A DNA stretch of 64,000 bases from Shinella sp. H4-D48 (GTDB lineage: Bacteria; Pseudomonadota; Alphaproteobacteria; Rhizobiales; Rhizobiaceae). The notes beneath the pieces are model-generated. The model had not been told where the DNA came from, did no database searches, and worked only from the letters and a program-made list of their open reading frames with translations. The position numbers were made by a program, and so were the translations under genes. Position 1 is the stretch's first letter. Every line of letters begins with the position of its first letter. Positions 9,487-18,582 of the stretch are shown here, piece after piece. Location: NCBI RefSeq assembly GCF_022637395.1, contig NZ_CP093337.1, positions 2,216,001 to 2,280,000 of the forward strand. The letters are read 5' to 3'.

Positions 9487-9816
9487 CTATTCGAGGACCT
9501 GGACCACGGTGCGGGTCTGCGGATCGACGATCACGCGGCGCTCGTTGACCACCGTATAGCCGTAATCGGTATAGCCATCGACGGGATAGATTTCCACGGC
9601 CTCGGGAATGACACGGCCTTCCAGGACATCGCCTTCATAGGTCACGGACGGCACCTGCTGTTCCAGGACGTAGGTGCGCACACCGCCGGGGACCACGACC
9701 GTCGATTCGGTCATGACCGGATCGGTCTGCTGGATGATGACCGTATCCTGGGCATAAGCCGATGCGGACAGCGAGAGAAAGGCAGCCGCGCCGGCGAGAA
9801 TGAGCTTGTTGGTCAT
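9487..9816 (-). CDS. Small exported DUF1236-type protein
   Basis: A 109-aa protein with a Sec signal peptide (MTNKLILAGAAAFLSLSASAYAQ, cleavage after AYA-Q). The mature part is short and Val/Tyr-rich, ending in VVNERRVIVDPQTRTVVQVLE-like sequence. This is the hallmark of the DUF1236 domain common in rhizobial exported proteins. The function is unknown. A strong RBS (AAAGGAGAACGAAC) precedes the ATG at 9816, suggesting high expression. It is monocistronic, between aspS and creD, and has its own terminator. Confidence 0.85.
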   Translation of the reverse strand: MTNKLILAGAAAFLSLSASAYAQDTVIIQQTDPVMTESTVVVPGGVRTYVLEQQVPSVTYEGDVLEGRVIPEAVEIYPVDGYTDYGYTVVNERRVIVDPQTRTVVQVLE

Positions 9817-9873
9817 GTTCGTTCTCCTTTGTCGATGGCAGAAGAACGGTCATGAGCCCGAAGGGTTCCCTCG

Positions 9874-9898
9874 GGCGGGACGCCAAGCGCCCCGCCCT
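9874..9898 (-). terminator. GC-rich hairpin after aspS
   Basis: An 11-bp stem with one G-U pair (GGGCGGGACGC / GCGCCCCGCCC on the plus strand) starts 7 bp past the aspS stop. There is no clear U-run, so it is a weak or Rho-assisted terminator candidate. Confidence 0.4.
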
Positions 9899-9905
9899 TG
9901 GAAAA

Positions 9906-11696
9906 TCAGTCCTTCTTCTGCGACGGCACGACGCGCAGCGCCAGTTCGCGCAGCTGCGTGGGCGTAGCGGGTGCTGGCGCGTTCATCAGCAGGTCCTGCG
10001 CCTGCTGGTTCATCGGGAACAGCGAGATTTCGCGCAGGTTCTTGGCGCCGACGAGCAGCATGACGACGCGGTCGATGCCGAAGGCGCAGCCGCCGTGCGG
10101 GGGCGCGCCGTACTGGAAGGCGCGGTAGAGGCCGCCGAAGCGCTCTTCCACGTCCTGCTGGCTGAGGCCCACCTTCTCGAAGGCCTTGACCATCAGTTCC
10201 GGCGACTGGTTACGGATCGAGCCCGAAGCGATTTCGAAGCCGTTGCAGACCGCGTCATACTGGTAGGCCTTCAGTTCCAGCGGATCCTTGCTGTCGAAGG
10301 CTTCCAGGCCACCCTGCGGCATGGAGAACGGGTTGTGCGCGAAGTCGATCTTCTTTTCGTCCTCGTTGTATTCGTAGAACGGGAAGTCGACGATCCAGCA
10401 CATTTCGAAACGGTCGCGATCGACGAGGTTCAGTTCCTCGCCGGCGCGCGTGCGGGCTTCGCCGGCAAACTTGTAGAACTTGGCCGGATCGCCGGCGACG
10501 AAGAAGCAGGCATCGCCGTCATCGAGGCCGAGCTGCGTGCGGATGGCTTCCGTGCGCTCCTCGCCGATGTTCTTGGCGAGCGGGCCCGCACCTTCCAGCT
10601 TGTCGGCTTCCTTGCGCCAGAAGATGTAGCCGAGGCCAGGCTGGCCGGTCGACTGCGCCCATGCGTTCATGCGGTCGCAGAAGGCGCGCGATCCGCCGGT
10701 CTTGGCCGGGATCGCCCAGACCTGAACCTTCGGGTTGGACGCGATCATGTTGGCGAAGACCTTGAAGCCGGAGCCGGCGAAATGGTCGGTGACGGCTTCC
10801 ATGACGATCGGGTTGCGCAGGTCGGGCTTGTCGGAGCCGTACTTGCGGATCGCTTCGTCATAGGGGATGCGCGGCCACTGCTTGGTGACCGGCTTGCCTT
10901 CGGCGAACTCCTCGAAGACGGCCGTCATCATCGGCTCCATCGTTTCCCAGACGTCTTCCTGGGTGACGAAGCTCATTTCGACGTCGAGCTGGTAGAACTC
11001 GCCCGGCAGGCGGTCGGCGCGCGGGTCTTCGTCGCGGAAGCACGGCGCGATCTGGAAGTAGCGGTCGAAACCGGCGACCATCAGGAGCTGCTTGTACTGC
11101 TGGGGAGCCTGCGGCAGCGCGAAGAACTTGCCTTCGTGGATGCGCGACGGCACGAGGAAGTCGCGCGCACCTTCCGGCGAGGAAGCCGTCAGGATCGGCG
11201 TGGTGTATTCGGCAAAGCCGGCCTCGCCCATGCCCTTGCGCATGGCCGAGATGATCTGCGTGCGGCGCACGATGTTCTTGTGCAGCGTCTCGCGGCGCAG
11301 GTCGATGAAGCGGTATTTCAGGCGGACGTCTTCCGGGTATTCCGGTTCGCCGAAGACCGGCAGCGGCAGTTCCTTGGCGGCCGAGAGAACCTCGATATCC
11401 TGCGCGTAGAGTTCGATCTCGCCGGTCGGCATGCCCTTGTTGACGGTGTCGTCCGTGCGCGCCTTGACGAGACCGTCGATGCGGATGACCCATTCGCCGC
11501 GGACCGTTTCGGCCGTCTTGAAGGCCGGGCTATCAGGGTCGGCGACCACCTGGGTGATGCCGTAGTGGTCGCGCAGGTCGATGAAAAGCACGCCGCCATG
11601 ATCTCGCACGCGGTGGACCCAGCCGGAGAGACGAACAGTCTGGCCGACGTCGGACTTGCGGAGAGCGGCGCAGGTGTGGCTGCGGTAACGGTGCAT
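9906..11696 (-). CDS. aspS: Aspartyl-tRNA synthetase
   Basis: A 596-aa class II synthetase that charges tRNA with aspartate. It begins [13 protein letters not shown] with the OB-fold anticodon-binding domain ([11 protein letters not shown] near residues 25-35). Class II motifs follow, including [10 protein letters not shown] (motif 2) and a C-terminal [11 protein letters not shown] (motif 3). The bacterial GAD insertion domain lies between them, giving the bacterial-type length. ATG at 11696 is chosen; the frame is open to 11777, but that extension is not conserved-looking. Whether it also charges tRNA-Asn is unknown, since no gatCAB genes are in the window. Confidence 0.96.
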   Translation of the reverse strand: MHRYRSHTCAALRKSDVGQTVRLSGWVHRVRDHGGVLFIDLRDHYGITQVVADPDSPAFKTAETVRGEWVIRIDGLVKARTDDTVNKGMPTGEIELYAQDIEVLSAAKELPLPVFGEPEYPEDVRLKYRFIDLRRETLHKNIVRRTQIISAMRKGMGEAGFAEYTTPILTASSPEGARDFLVPSRIHEGKFFALPQAPQQYKQLLMVAGFDRYFQIAPCFRDEDPRADRLPGEFYQLDVEMSFVTQEDVWETMEPMMTAVFEEFAEGKPVTKQWPRIPYDEAIRKYGSDKPDLRNPIVMEAVTDHFAGSGFKVFANMIASNPKVQVWAIPAKTGGSRAFCDRMNAWAQSTGQPGLGYIFWRKEADKLEGAGPLAKNIGEERTEAIRTQLGLDDGDACFFVAGDPAKFYKFAGEARTRAGEELNLVDRDRFEMCWIVDFPFYEYNEDEKKIDFAHNPFSMPQGGLEAFDSKDPLELKAYQYDAVCNGFEIASGSIRNQSPELMVKAFEKVGLSQQDVEERFGGLYRAFQYGAPPHGGCAFGIDRVVMLLVGAKNLREISLFPMNQQAQDLLMNAPAPATPTQLRELALRVVPSQKKD

Positions 11697-11898
11697 CGTG
11701 GTATCCTGAAATGCTGACGGGCCACGCGGAAACATCCCGGCGCGGCCACCCAAGAAAAATCGGGCGGACAAGCGCATGACCCGGCCCGTTTGTCAAGGCT
11801 TGGCGGGCCTTGCGACGGCCCGGCAGGGGCTGGAGCGCCTGCCTTGCAGCCGTGCCGGACACTGGCTGGCAACGCGTGACGGCAGCGCCCGGCCCCGC

Positions 11899-12213
11899 TT
11901 ACCCGTCACGCGGCGGCGAATCGAAAGCCGACATGCCGCACCGTGCCAACCGGTCGGCCCAGGAACGCACAGAGGCGCGGAAAGCGGCGGCGGGCGGCGC
12001 ATCGAGACTGGGTACGCAGGGCGGCAGGAAGAGCGCGGGCGCGCCCTCGACAGGCCGAAGGGCCCCGAGGCAGATACCGGCGCGCCGGCAGCGGCGCAGG
12101 CGGCACCAGTGGCGCGGGCAGGACGCCGCAAGCGCCGCCAGCCGGCAGAGCGTATCGTGTTCGAGCGTATATCTTTCGGTGTCCGGAAGGCTTTGGGTTT
12201 GCGATGCGGTCAT
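11899..12213 (-). CDS. Small cysteine-rich protein, unknown function
   Basis: A 104-aa protein read from ATG at 12213, which has a good RBS (AGGAG, 8 nt upstream). It has seven Cys: residues 23, 32, 37, 42, 48, 66 and 92. The core HWCRLRRCRRAGICLG followed by a PPCV segment looks like a small metal-binding or zinc-ribbon-like unit; similar Cys/Arg-rich small proteins are common in rhizobia. It has no signal peptide or membrane helix. It is the only reading of this roughly 1-kb stretch with both a plausible RBS and non-random composition. Longer Arg/Gly-rich frames on the plus strand look like chance. Confidence 0.5.
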   Translation of the reverse strand: MTASQTQSLPDTERYTLEHDTLCRLAALAASCPRHWCRLRRCRRAGICLGALRPVEGAPALFLPPCVPSLDAPPAAAFRASVRSWADRLARCGMSAFDSPPRDG

Positions 12214-12718
12214 GAAGACGGCTCCTGCAACAGTGGCCACGCGACGCGTTGCGTCCGTGGTTTTGCTCTCTTCTCAATGGCCCGGTCCAGCCGGGATCGG
12301 ACGGGGCGCCGGAGCTGCCTCATCTGTAAGTGTGTTAAATGGCACCTTCCGGCACCCCGTTCGGTGTCTTTTGCCCGGCAACTGCGGTTTCTCTGCAAGA
12401 ACCGGCGCCTTCTCCAGGGCGACCGCTCACCGGCAGATGCCGGGGCGGTGCGAAAGGACGGCAAGGCAACACCATTTCGTCCAGTCGCCGGTTCCCTTGT
12501 GTGCCGCACAGACACGCCCCTGCTGCATCGAGCCGGGAGGGAAACCATTTTCTGCCGGGCCCCTTGCCTGCGACATGCGTCGGTATCGACAGACAAGGGC
12601 ACCGGTCCCGCCTCGCCGGCAACGCGCTCCGGTGTATCCGCGGCGGGACACGCGCATTATGGGCACGGGTGCAAAGAGCGGGGACGTTTCGCGGTGGTGT
12701 TTTTCGTCGCCGAAGGGC
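12214..12718. other. 505-bp stretch without a recognisable gene
   Basis: Between the Cys-rich gene and nudK I see no reading frame with convincing RBS, composition or motif on either strand. Several frames stay open only because of high GC. The stretch upstream of 12213 presumably holds the promoter of the small gene. No obvious terminator hairpin with a U-run was found for nudK. Confidence 0.5.
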
Positions 12719-13318
12719 TTAGATGTTGAAATCGCTGCGGTTCAGCATCAGCCATTGCAGCATCATGATCGTCTTTGCATCCACGATTCCGCCTATCGCG
12801 ATGAGATCGAAAGCTTCATCGACAGGCATTTCGACGATCTCGATATCCTCGCCCTCGTGATCGACCCCGCCGCCCTTGCCGTCGCGTCTGCCGGCATCGA
12901 TGCGCGCGGCAAAACAGGAGACACGCTCCGTTAGCGTGCCGGGGCTGGAATACATTTCGAAAAGATGGCGCAGGTCGGTGACGGCATAGCCGGTTTCCTC
13001 CATCGCCTCGCGGGCGATGGCGTCTTGCGGGCTGTCATCGTCCAGCAGGCCGGCGGGCACTTCCAGCAGGAAGCCGTCCGGGTGGCCGCCGAAGAAGGCG
13101 CCGGGGCGGAACTGGCGCACCAGCACGACCGAGCGGCGGTCGGGATCGACCAGCAGGATGGCAGCCGCCGCACCGTGATCGTGCACCTCGCGATCGAGCC
13201 GCTCGACGCGGCCATCGGCGCGGGTCTGTTCGACGACGATGGTGCTGAGGCGGATGAAGCGCTTCCACACCGTCTGCTGGTCGACGATGCGGATAGCGGA
13301 CGAAGCGGAAGCCGTCAT
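12719..13318 (-). CDS. nudK: NudK-like Nudix hydrolase (GDP-mannose pyrophosphatase type)
   Basis: A 199-aa Nudix protein. The Nudix helix GLLDDDSPQDAIAREAMEETG has the spacing of E. coli NudK, and the C-terminal GGGVDHEGEDIEIVEMP segment with the downstream DAKTIMMLQWL helix also matches NudK. NudK hydrolyses GDP-mannose to GMP and mannose-1-phosphate; ADP-ribose hydrolysis is an alternative in this subfamily. The first acidic residue of the Nudix consensus is Ser here, while the REAMEE core that binds metal is intact. ATG at 13318 (RBS AAGGAC) is preferred over the in-frame GTG at 13348. It lies 26 bp downstream of the molybdopterin oxidoreductase on the same strand. Confidence 0.8.
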   Translation of the reverse strand: MTASASSAIRIVDQQTVWKRFIRLSTIVVEQTRADGRVERLDREVHDHGAAAAILLVDPDRRSVVLVRQFRPGAFFGGHPDGFLLEVPAGLLDDDSPQDAIAREAMEETGYAVTDLRHLFEMYSSPGTLTERVSCFAARIDAGRRDGKGGGVDHEGEDIEIVEMPVDEAFDLIAIGGIVDAKTIMMLQWLMLNRSDFNI

Positions 13319-13344
13319 GGGAAGTCCTTGCAATGTGTGGGCGG

Positions 13345-15459
13345 TCACGTCCTGCGCAGCCAGACGCGGTTGTCGTGGAAGGCGGCGCCGCCATAGGGCG
13401 CGACGGGATCGGCGCCGGTCAGTACATTGATGCCCTCGCCGTCGAGATGGGCGGAATTCGGCCAGATGCCCTCGGCGATCAGCACGCCGGGCTTGACGGC
13501 ATCGGTGACCTTCGCATGCAGGCGGATATCACCGCGGCCATTGCCGAGCTTCACGATATCCCCTTCCGCGATGCCGTTCGCTACAGCATCCTCGGGGTGG
13601 ATCATCACCTCCGGGCGGCCTTCGCGCTCGCGCGAGCTCTTCATTTCCGTGAAAGAGGAATTGAGGAAGGTGCGCGCTGGCGAGGTTGCGAGGCGGAACG
13701 GATGTTCGGCATCCGGCGTCTCGATGATCTCGACATGGTCAGGGAATTCCGGCAGCGCCTCATGCGGCCCGAAGGCGCCCAGCGCCTTGGGCGGCCGGTT
13801 CGGAGCGGGTGTTCCGGTCCAGTCCGGCCGGAAACGGAACTTGCCGTCCGGGAAGCCGAAGCCTTTCACGAAATGCGCCGTCTCGAAATCCGGCTGGCAA
13901 TCGATCCACTTCTCTTCCTTCAGTCCGTCGAAATTCGTGTCGTAGGCGGGCAGCATGCGGGTGATGTGCTCCTGCTCGGTGAGGCCGAAGCCCGGCTTGT
14001 CCGCGACGCCCAGGCGCCTGGCCAGTTCCTCGATCACAAAGAGATTGGTGCGCACGGTCGCTGGCGGCTCCACCAGCTTGGGGCCGAGCAGGATATGCTG
14101 CTGGCCGCCGCCGCGGTAGATATCGTCGTGCTCGACGAACATGGTGGCGGGCAGCACAATATCGGCAAGCTTCGCCGTATCCGTCATGAACTGCTCGTGC
14201 ACGGCGACGAAGAGATCGTCGCGCAGGAAGCCCTGCTTCACGAGGCGCTGTTCGGGCGCGACATTCACCGGATTGGTGTTCTGGATCAGCATCGCCGTGA
14301 CGGGGCCGCCATGGCGCAGGGCAACCGCATCGCCGGTTAGGATGCGGCCGATCTGCGACTGGTCGAGCGCGCGGATATCGGGATCGGCATAGGAGAGGCC
14401 CATCAGTTCCGACTTGCGCAGGCGGAAGATGCCGGAATTGCTGTGGAAGGCGCCGCCGCCTTCGTATTGCCAGGAGCCCAGTACGGTGGCGATGGAAAGC
14501 GCCGCATGCATGGAGACCGCGCCGTTGCGGCTGCGCGTAAAGCCGTAGCCGAGGCGGAAGAAGCTGCGCTTCGTCTGCCCGACCAAGGCGGCGAAGGCCT
14601 CGATATCAGCGACATCGAGGCCGGTGATGGCGGCTGCCCATTGCGGCGTGCGGGTGGCGAGATGCGCCTCCAGCCCGGCCGGGTCGTCGGCATATTTGGC
14701 CATATAGGCGCGGTCGGCATAACCATCGCGGAAGGCGACATGCATGACGGCGCAGGCGAGCGCCGCATCCGTGCCGGGGCGCAGCTTGAGCGCCAGATCG
14801 GCCTGCTTCATCGTGGGGTTGTCGTAGATATCGACGACGACGATCTTGGCGCCGCGCTCCTTGCGGGCCCTGACCGCGTGGGTCATCACATTGACCTGCG
14901 TGGCCACCGCGTTCGTGCCCCATATCACCACGCAATCGGATGCCGCCATCTCGCGCGGATCGGGGCCGCGCAGGGTGCCGGCGCCCATGGTGAAGCCGGT
15001 CCAGGCCGGGTTCGTGCAGATGGAATCGAAGAAGCCGGAATAGCGCTTGGCGTGGCGCAGGCGCTCGATGGAATCGCGCTGCACGAGGCCCATCGTGCCG
15101 GCATAATAATAGGGCCAGACGGCCTCAGCGCCATGCGCCTGCTCGGCCTTGACGAAATTCTCGGCGATCGCGTCGAGTGCGGCTTCCCAGGAAATATCGC
15201 CCCATTCGCCGCTGCCCTTCTCGCCCTTGCGGACGAGGGGCTTCATCAACCTGTCGGGATGATAGAGGCGTTCGGCATAGCGGGCGACCTTGGCGCAGAT
15301 GACGCCGGCCGTGTAGCTGTTGTCGGCGCTGCCCTTGATGCGGCCCATGCGTCCATCCGCGCCGATCTCGACATCGAGCGCGCAGGTGGAGGGACAGTCG
15401 TGCGGGCAGGCCGAATGGGCGGTCCGCGGTTTTCCGAGATTTGGTGTCGCAACGTTCAT
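13345..15459 (-). CDS. Molybdopterin-dependent oxidoreductase (FdhF/DMSO reductase superfamily)
   Basis: A 704-aa protein with an N-terminal [4Fe-4S] site, Cys18-x3-Cys22-x3-Cys26-x27-Cys54. The molybdopterin oxidoreductase domain follows (about 60-480, with the VVIWGTNAVATQ dinucleotide-binding segment), and a C-terminal molydop-binding domain (about 590-700) completes the layout. No Tat signal is seen, so it is probably cytoplasmic. The substrate is unknown, and relatives are often annotated only as molybdopterin oxidoreductase family proteins. ATG at 15459 gives the expected N-terminus (MNVATPNLGK). It likely forms an operon with nudK. The moaD and moaE genes elsewhere in the window would help supply its cofactor. 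Confidence 0.88.
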   Translation of the reverse strand: MNVATPNLGKPRTAHSACPHDCPSTCALDVEIGADGRMGRIKGSADNSYTAGVICAKVARYAERLYHPDRLMKPLVRKGEKGSGEWGDISWEAALDAIAENFVKAEQAHGAEAVWPYYYAGTMGLVQRDSIERLRHAKRYSGFFDSICTNPAWTGFTMGAGTLRGPDPREMAASDCVVIWGTNAVATQVNVMTHAVRARKERGAKIVVVDIYDNPTMKQADLALKLRPGTDAALACAVMHVAFRDGYADRAYMAKYADDPAGLEAHLATRTPQWAAAITGLDVADIEAFAALVGQTKRSFFRLGYGFTRSRNGAVSMHAALSIATVLGSWQYEGGGAFHSNSGIFRLRKSELMGLSYADPDIRALDQSQIGRILTGDAVALRHGGPVTAMLIQNTNPVNVAPEQRLVKQGFLRDDLFVAVHEQFMTDTAKLADIVLPATMFVEHDDIYRGGGQQHILLGPKLVEPPATVRTNLFVIEELARRLGVADKPGFGLTEQEHITRMLPAYDTNFDGLKEEKWIDCQPDFETAHFVKGFGFPDGKFRFRPDWTGTPAPNRPPKALGAFGPHEALPEFPDHVEIIETPDAEHPFRLATSPARTFLNSSFTEMKSSREREGRPEVMIHPEDAVANGIAEGDIVKLGNGRGDIRLHAKVTDAVKPGVLIAEGIWPNSAHLDGEGINVLTGADPVAPYGGAAFHDNRVWLRRT

Positions 15460-15560
15460 GGCTTTTGTATATTGCAGGGCGCGAACGGCCAAAAGGCAAA
15501 TCATTCTACCATCGCAACAATTCATCGTCGCATCAGAGCGCGTGATCGCGCGGGAACGCC

Positions 15561-16421
15561 ATGAACTATCGTCACGTCTACCATGCCGGCAATTTCGCGG
15601 ATGTGCTCAAGCATGCCGTGCTTGCGCGCCTCGTTACCTACATGCAGGGCAAGGACAAGGCGTTCCGCGTGCTCGACACCCATGCCGGCATCGGGCTCTA
15701 CGACCTCTCCGGCATCGAGGCGCAGAAAACGGGCGAATGGCTCGACGGCATCGGCCGGCTGCTTAACGGCGACCTGCCGGCGGATGTGGCCGATATCCTG
15801 GCGCCCTATCTCAAGGTCGTTCAGGAATTGAATCCGCAAGGCGGGCTAACCTATTATCCCGGCTCGCCAAAACTGGCCCGCATGCTGTTTCGCCCGCAGG
15901 ACCGGCTGTCGGCCATGGAGCTGCATCCCGACGATTACGAGACGCTGCACCGGCTGTTCGACGGCGACTTCCAGAGCCGCATCACCCATCTCGACGGCTG
16001 GCTTTCGCTCGGCGCGCATCTGCCGCCCAAGGAAAAGCGCGGCATCGTGCTGGTCGATCCGCCCTTCGAGATCGAGGGCGAATACGAGCGGCTGGTGGAC
16101 GGGCTGGAAAAGGCCGTGCGACGGTTCCCGGGCGGCGTCTACTGCCTGTGGTATCCGCTGAAGAAGGGCGCGCCCATCGCGCAGTTCCATGCCGCGCTGA
16201 AGGCGTCGGATATCCCCAAGATGCTGTGCGCGGAGCTTTCGGTGAAGAGCGACCGCGAGACGACGGGCCTGACCGGCTCCGGCCTGATCGTCGTCAACCC
16301 GCCCTTCACGCTGAAGGCGGAACTCGACGTGCTGCTCCCCTTCCTCAAGGCGCGGTTGGCGCAGGACCGCTTCGCTTCTTCGCGGTCGTTCTGGCTTGCG
16401 GGCGAGAACAAGGCCTCTTGA
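15561..16421 (+). CDS. rlmJ: 23S rRNA (adenine(2030)-N6)-methyltransferase
   Basis: A 286-aa RlmJ-family methyltransferase that modifies A2030 of 23S rRNA. It begins with the hallmark MNYRHVYHAGNFADVLKH. The SAM-binding DTHAGIGLYDL follows near residue 40, and the N6-adenine methyltransferase signature DPPFE lies at about residue 167. A second NPPF segment near the C-terminus is also typical. It is divergent from the molybdopterin oxidoreductase with about 100 bp between them. The start codon ATG at 15561 gives the conserved N-terminus exactly. Confidence 0.95.
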   Translation: MNYRHVYHAGNFADVLKHAVLARLVTYMQGKDKAFRVLDTHAGIGLYDLSGIEAQKTGEWLDGIGRLLNGDLPADVADILAPYLKVVQELNPQGGLTYYPGSPKLARMLFRPQDRLSAMELHPDDYETLHRLFDGDFQSRITHLDGWLSLGAHLPPKEKRGIVLVDPPFEIEGEYERLVDGLEKAVRRFPGGVYCLWYPLKKGAPIAQFHAALKASDIPKMLCAELSVKSDRETTGLTGSGLIVVNPPFTLKAELDVLLPFLKARLAQDRFASSRSFWLAGENKAS

Positions 16422-16495
16422 CCTTTCGCGCGCGGCGACAACAATCGCGCGCCGAACCGGGAGACCATCATGCCCTCTTTGCCTGCCGCCGCCGC

Positions 16496-17224
16496 ATGAC
16501 GGACCGGCTGCCCTCCTCCACCCCGCTCCGCACCGTGGCGCTGCTGCTGTCAGGCATGGCCCTGCTTTCCGGTTGCGGCGAGGACAAGCCCGCCGAAAAA
16601 CCGAAGGTTGAGACGAGCCGCAAGGAAACAGCCGCGCCGGCGCGCGTGCCGCTCGGCAAGGGTTTCGACTTCTATGTGCTGTCGCTGTCGTGGTCGCCGA
16701 CCTGGTGCGCCGACAATGACGAGGGCGGCCGTACGCAGCAATGCCGGCGCGGCGAAAACAACGGTTTTATCGTGCACGGGCTCTGGCCGCAGAACGATCG
16801 CGGCTATCCGGAATACTGCGCGACGCGCGAATCGGATCGCGTGCCCGAAAACCTCGGCCGCACCGTGCTCGACATCATTCCCTCGATGGGCCTGATCGGC
16901 CACCAGTGGCGCAAGCACGGCAGCTGTTCGGGGCTTTCGCAGAAGGACTATTTCGCGGTGACGCGCGCGGCGTTCGAGCGGGTGCGCATTCCCGCAAGCC
17001 TCGATGCCGACAAGGGACAGCGCCTGTCGCCCGACGGGGTGGAGGCGGCCTTCATCGCTGACAATCCCGGGCTTTCCGGTCAGGGCATCGCCGTGACCTG
17101 CGAGGCGGGACGGCTGGAGGAAGTGCGCATCTGCATGACGGCGGACCTCGCCTTCCGCACATGCCCGCAGGTCGACCGCGCCGCCTGCCGCGCCAAGAGC
17201 ATCGAACAACCGCCGGTTCGCTAA
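16496..17224 (+). CDS. Ribonuclease T2 family lipoprotein
   Basis: A 242-aa protein with a lipoprotein signal peptide (lipobox LLSGC, Cys27) followed by an RNase T2 domain. CAS I is FIVHGLWPQ (catalytic His94) and CAS II is GHQWRKHGSC (His141, Lys140). Several Cys that form the usual disulfides are present. It would degrade RNA in the periplasm, anchored to a membrane. In CAS II the usual Glu (HEW) is Gln136-137 type (HQW), which may alter catalysis. The reading frame is open upstream, but the ATG at 16496 gives the signal peptide. It lies downstream of rlmJ on the same strand. Confidence 0.88.
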   Translation: MTDRLPSSTPLRTVALLLSGMALLSGCGEDKPAEKPKVETSRKETAAPARVPLGKGFDFYVLSLSWSPTWCADNDEGGRTQQCRRGENNGFIVHGLWPQNDRGYPEYCATRESDRVPENLGRTVLDIIPSMGLIGHQWRKHGSCSGLSQKDYFAVTRAAFERVRIPASLDADKGQRLSPDGVEAAFIADNPGLSGQGIAVTCEAGRLEEVRICMTADLAFRTCPQVDRAACRAKSIEQPPVR

Positions 17225-17256
17225 CCTATCTTCCTTCAACGAGCACAGGACCCGCC

Positions 17257-17847
17257 ATGAAGATCTTCTATTCCTCCACCTCGCCCTATTCCACCAAGGT
17301 GCGCATGGCCGCGCAGTATGCCGGACTTGCCGCCGAGGCGGTCGCCGTCGACACCAATGCCGACCCGGCGGACCTGCTTGCGGCAAATCCGCTCGGAAAG
17401 ATCCCGTCGCTCGTGACGGACGAGGGCGTTGCCGTCTTCGACAGCCGCGCGATCATGAACTATATCGACCGCCAGTCGCGCGGCGCGCTCTATCCGCGCA
17501 ATGCGGTCAAGCGCACGGAGGTGGACGTGCTGGAGGCGACCGCCGACGGGATCTGCGACTGCCTGCTTGCCATCGTCTACGAGCGCCGTGCCCGCCCGGA
17601 GGACAAGGTGTACCAGCCGTGGATCGACCGGCAGTGGCAGAAGGTGGAACGCGCGCTCGACCATCTCGAGGCCAACATGCCGCGGCTCGGCAAGAAGCCG
17701 AATGCCGGCCATTTCGCGCTCGCCGCCATGCTGCGCTACATCGAGCTGCGCTTTGCCGGAAAATGGCAGCGCGGCCGGCCGAAGCTGAAGCGCTACCTCG
17801 CCCGCTTCGAGGCTGTGTTCCCCGATTACGCGACGTTCAAGGACTGA
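17257..17847 (+). CDS. Glutathione S-transferase family protein
   Basis: A 196-aa GST-fold protein. The N-terminal thioredoxin-like domain starts MKIFYSSTSPYSTKVRMAA, with Ser and Tyr residues at the usual glutathione-activating position and a cis-Pro region (NPLGKIPSLV). The SRAI segment for glutathione gamma-Glu binding follows near residue 68. The C-terminal helical domain spans about 85-195. The substrate is unknown. ATG at 17257 follows an RBS-like CACAGGA, and the gene lies 32 bp behind the RNase T2 gene. It ends at a strong terminator. Confidence 0.88.
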   Translation: MKIFYSSTSPYSTKVRMAAQYAGLAAEAVAVDTNADPADLLAANPLGKIPSLVTDEGVAVFDSRAIMNYIDRQSRGALYPRNAVKRTEVDVLEATADGICDCLLAIVYERRARPEDKVYQPWIDRQWQKVERALDHLEANMPRLGKKPNAGHFALAAMLRYIELRFAGKWQRGRPKLKRYLARFEAVFPDYATFKD

Positions 17848-17887
17848 GGCGGAGGCCTCCGCGCGCCGTCGAACATCATGCAAAAAC

Positions 17888-17919
17888 AAGAAGGCCGCGG
17901 ATTGCTCCGCGGCCTTCTT
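17888..17919. terminator. Bidirectional intrinsic terminator
   Basis: A perfect 13-bp inverted repeat (AAGAAGGCCGCGG / CCGCGGCCTTCTT, 6-nt loop) lies between the convergent GST and outer membrane protein genes. It has A/T-rich flanks on both sides. Confidence 0.88.
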
Positions 17920-17940
17920 TCATTCCAGAGCCTTCGAGGC

Positions 17941-18582
17941 TTAGAACTTCACGCCCATACCGACGCGAACGCTGTGGTCTTCGAAGCCGCTGCGAACGCC
18001 ATTGGCACCGTTGAAGGTCTTCTTGCCGTAGTCGCTGTAGCGGTATTCGACGCGTGCGGTAATGTTGTCCGTAACCATGGTTTCTACACCGGCACCGGCC
18101 GTCCAGCCGAGTAGGGTTGCATCATCCTTGGCGCCAGTGCCGTTGTCGGTCACCTTGACGCCCGAAGCGGCAACACCGGCCGTACCGTAGACCAGAACCG
18201 GGTTCAGATCGACGCCGACGCGGCCGCGGATCGAGCCGTTGACGCCCTGCTTGGCAGTGAAGCCGTTGTTGGTGTGGTCAACGCCCGAGTAGTTCAGATC
18301 GACTTCCGGACCGTAGACCAGCTGGCCGTTCTGCATGTTGTAGCCGCCGTAGAGGCCGCCGCCGAGAGCGTGACCGCGCTCGCTGCCCTGGCCGTTGAAC
18401 TTGCCCTTCTGCCAGGTGGCGTTACCACCGACATAGGCGCCGGACCAGTTCTTTACGACCGGCTCGGAATATTCAGCGGCCGGAGCCTGCGGGATGTCAT
18501 CGATGGCATCTGCAGCGTGAGCGGTCTGGAAGGCGACCATGGAAACGGTCGAAGCGACGAGGGTGGCGATAAGTGTACGCAT
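17941..18582 (-). CDS. Outer membrane beta-barrel protein (Omp25/RopB type)
   Basis: A 213-aa outer membrane protein. It has a signal peptide (MRTLIATLVASTVSMVAFQTAHA, cleavage after AHA). A short Pro/Ala linker follows, then an eight-stranded barrel starting WSGAYVGGNATW and ending in the aromatic C-terminal strand VRVGMGVKF, as in Brucella Omp25 and rhizobial RopB. It contributes to outer membrane stability. A consensus RBS (AAAAGGAGAATAAC) and an AT-rich upstream region suggest strong, regulated expression. The ATG at 18582 is well defined. Confidence 0.9.
   Translation of the reverse strand: MRTLIATLVASTVSMVAFQTAHAADAIDDIPQAPAAEYSEPVVKNWSGAYVGGNATWQKGKFNGQGSERGHALGGGLYGGYNMQNGQLVYGPEVDLNYSGVDHTNNGFTAKQGVNGSIRGRVGVDLNPVLVYGTAGVAASGVKVTDNGTGAKDDATLLGWTAGAGVETMVTDNITARVEYRYSDYGKKTFNGANGVRSGFEDHSVRVGMGVKF

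Noticed and set aside
9852-11717. Long plus-strand open frame opposite aspS (about 620 codons)
   Set aside because: Shadow of aspS codon bias; no motif or start signal.
11776-12934. Plus-strand open frames of 317 and 374 codons after aspS
   Set aside because: Arg/Gly/Pro-rich chance frames without RBS; they overlap nudK antisense. The minus-strand 104-aa Cys-rich reading is more credible.
14443-15564. Plus-strand open frame opposite the molybdopterin oxidoreductase
   Set aside because: Antisense shadow; the real gene has the Fe-S and molybdopterin motifs.
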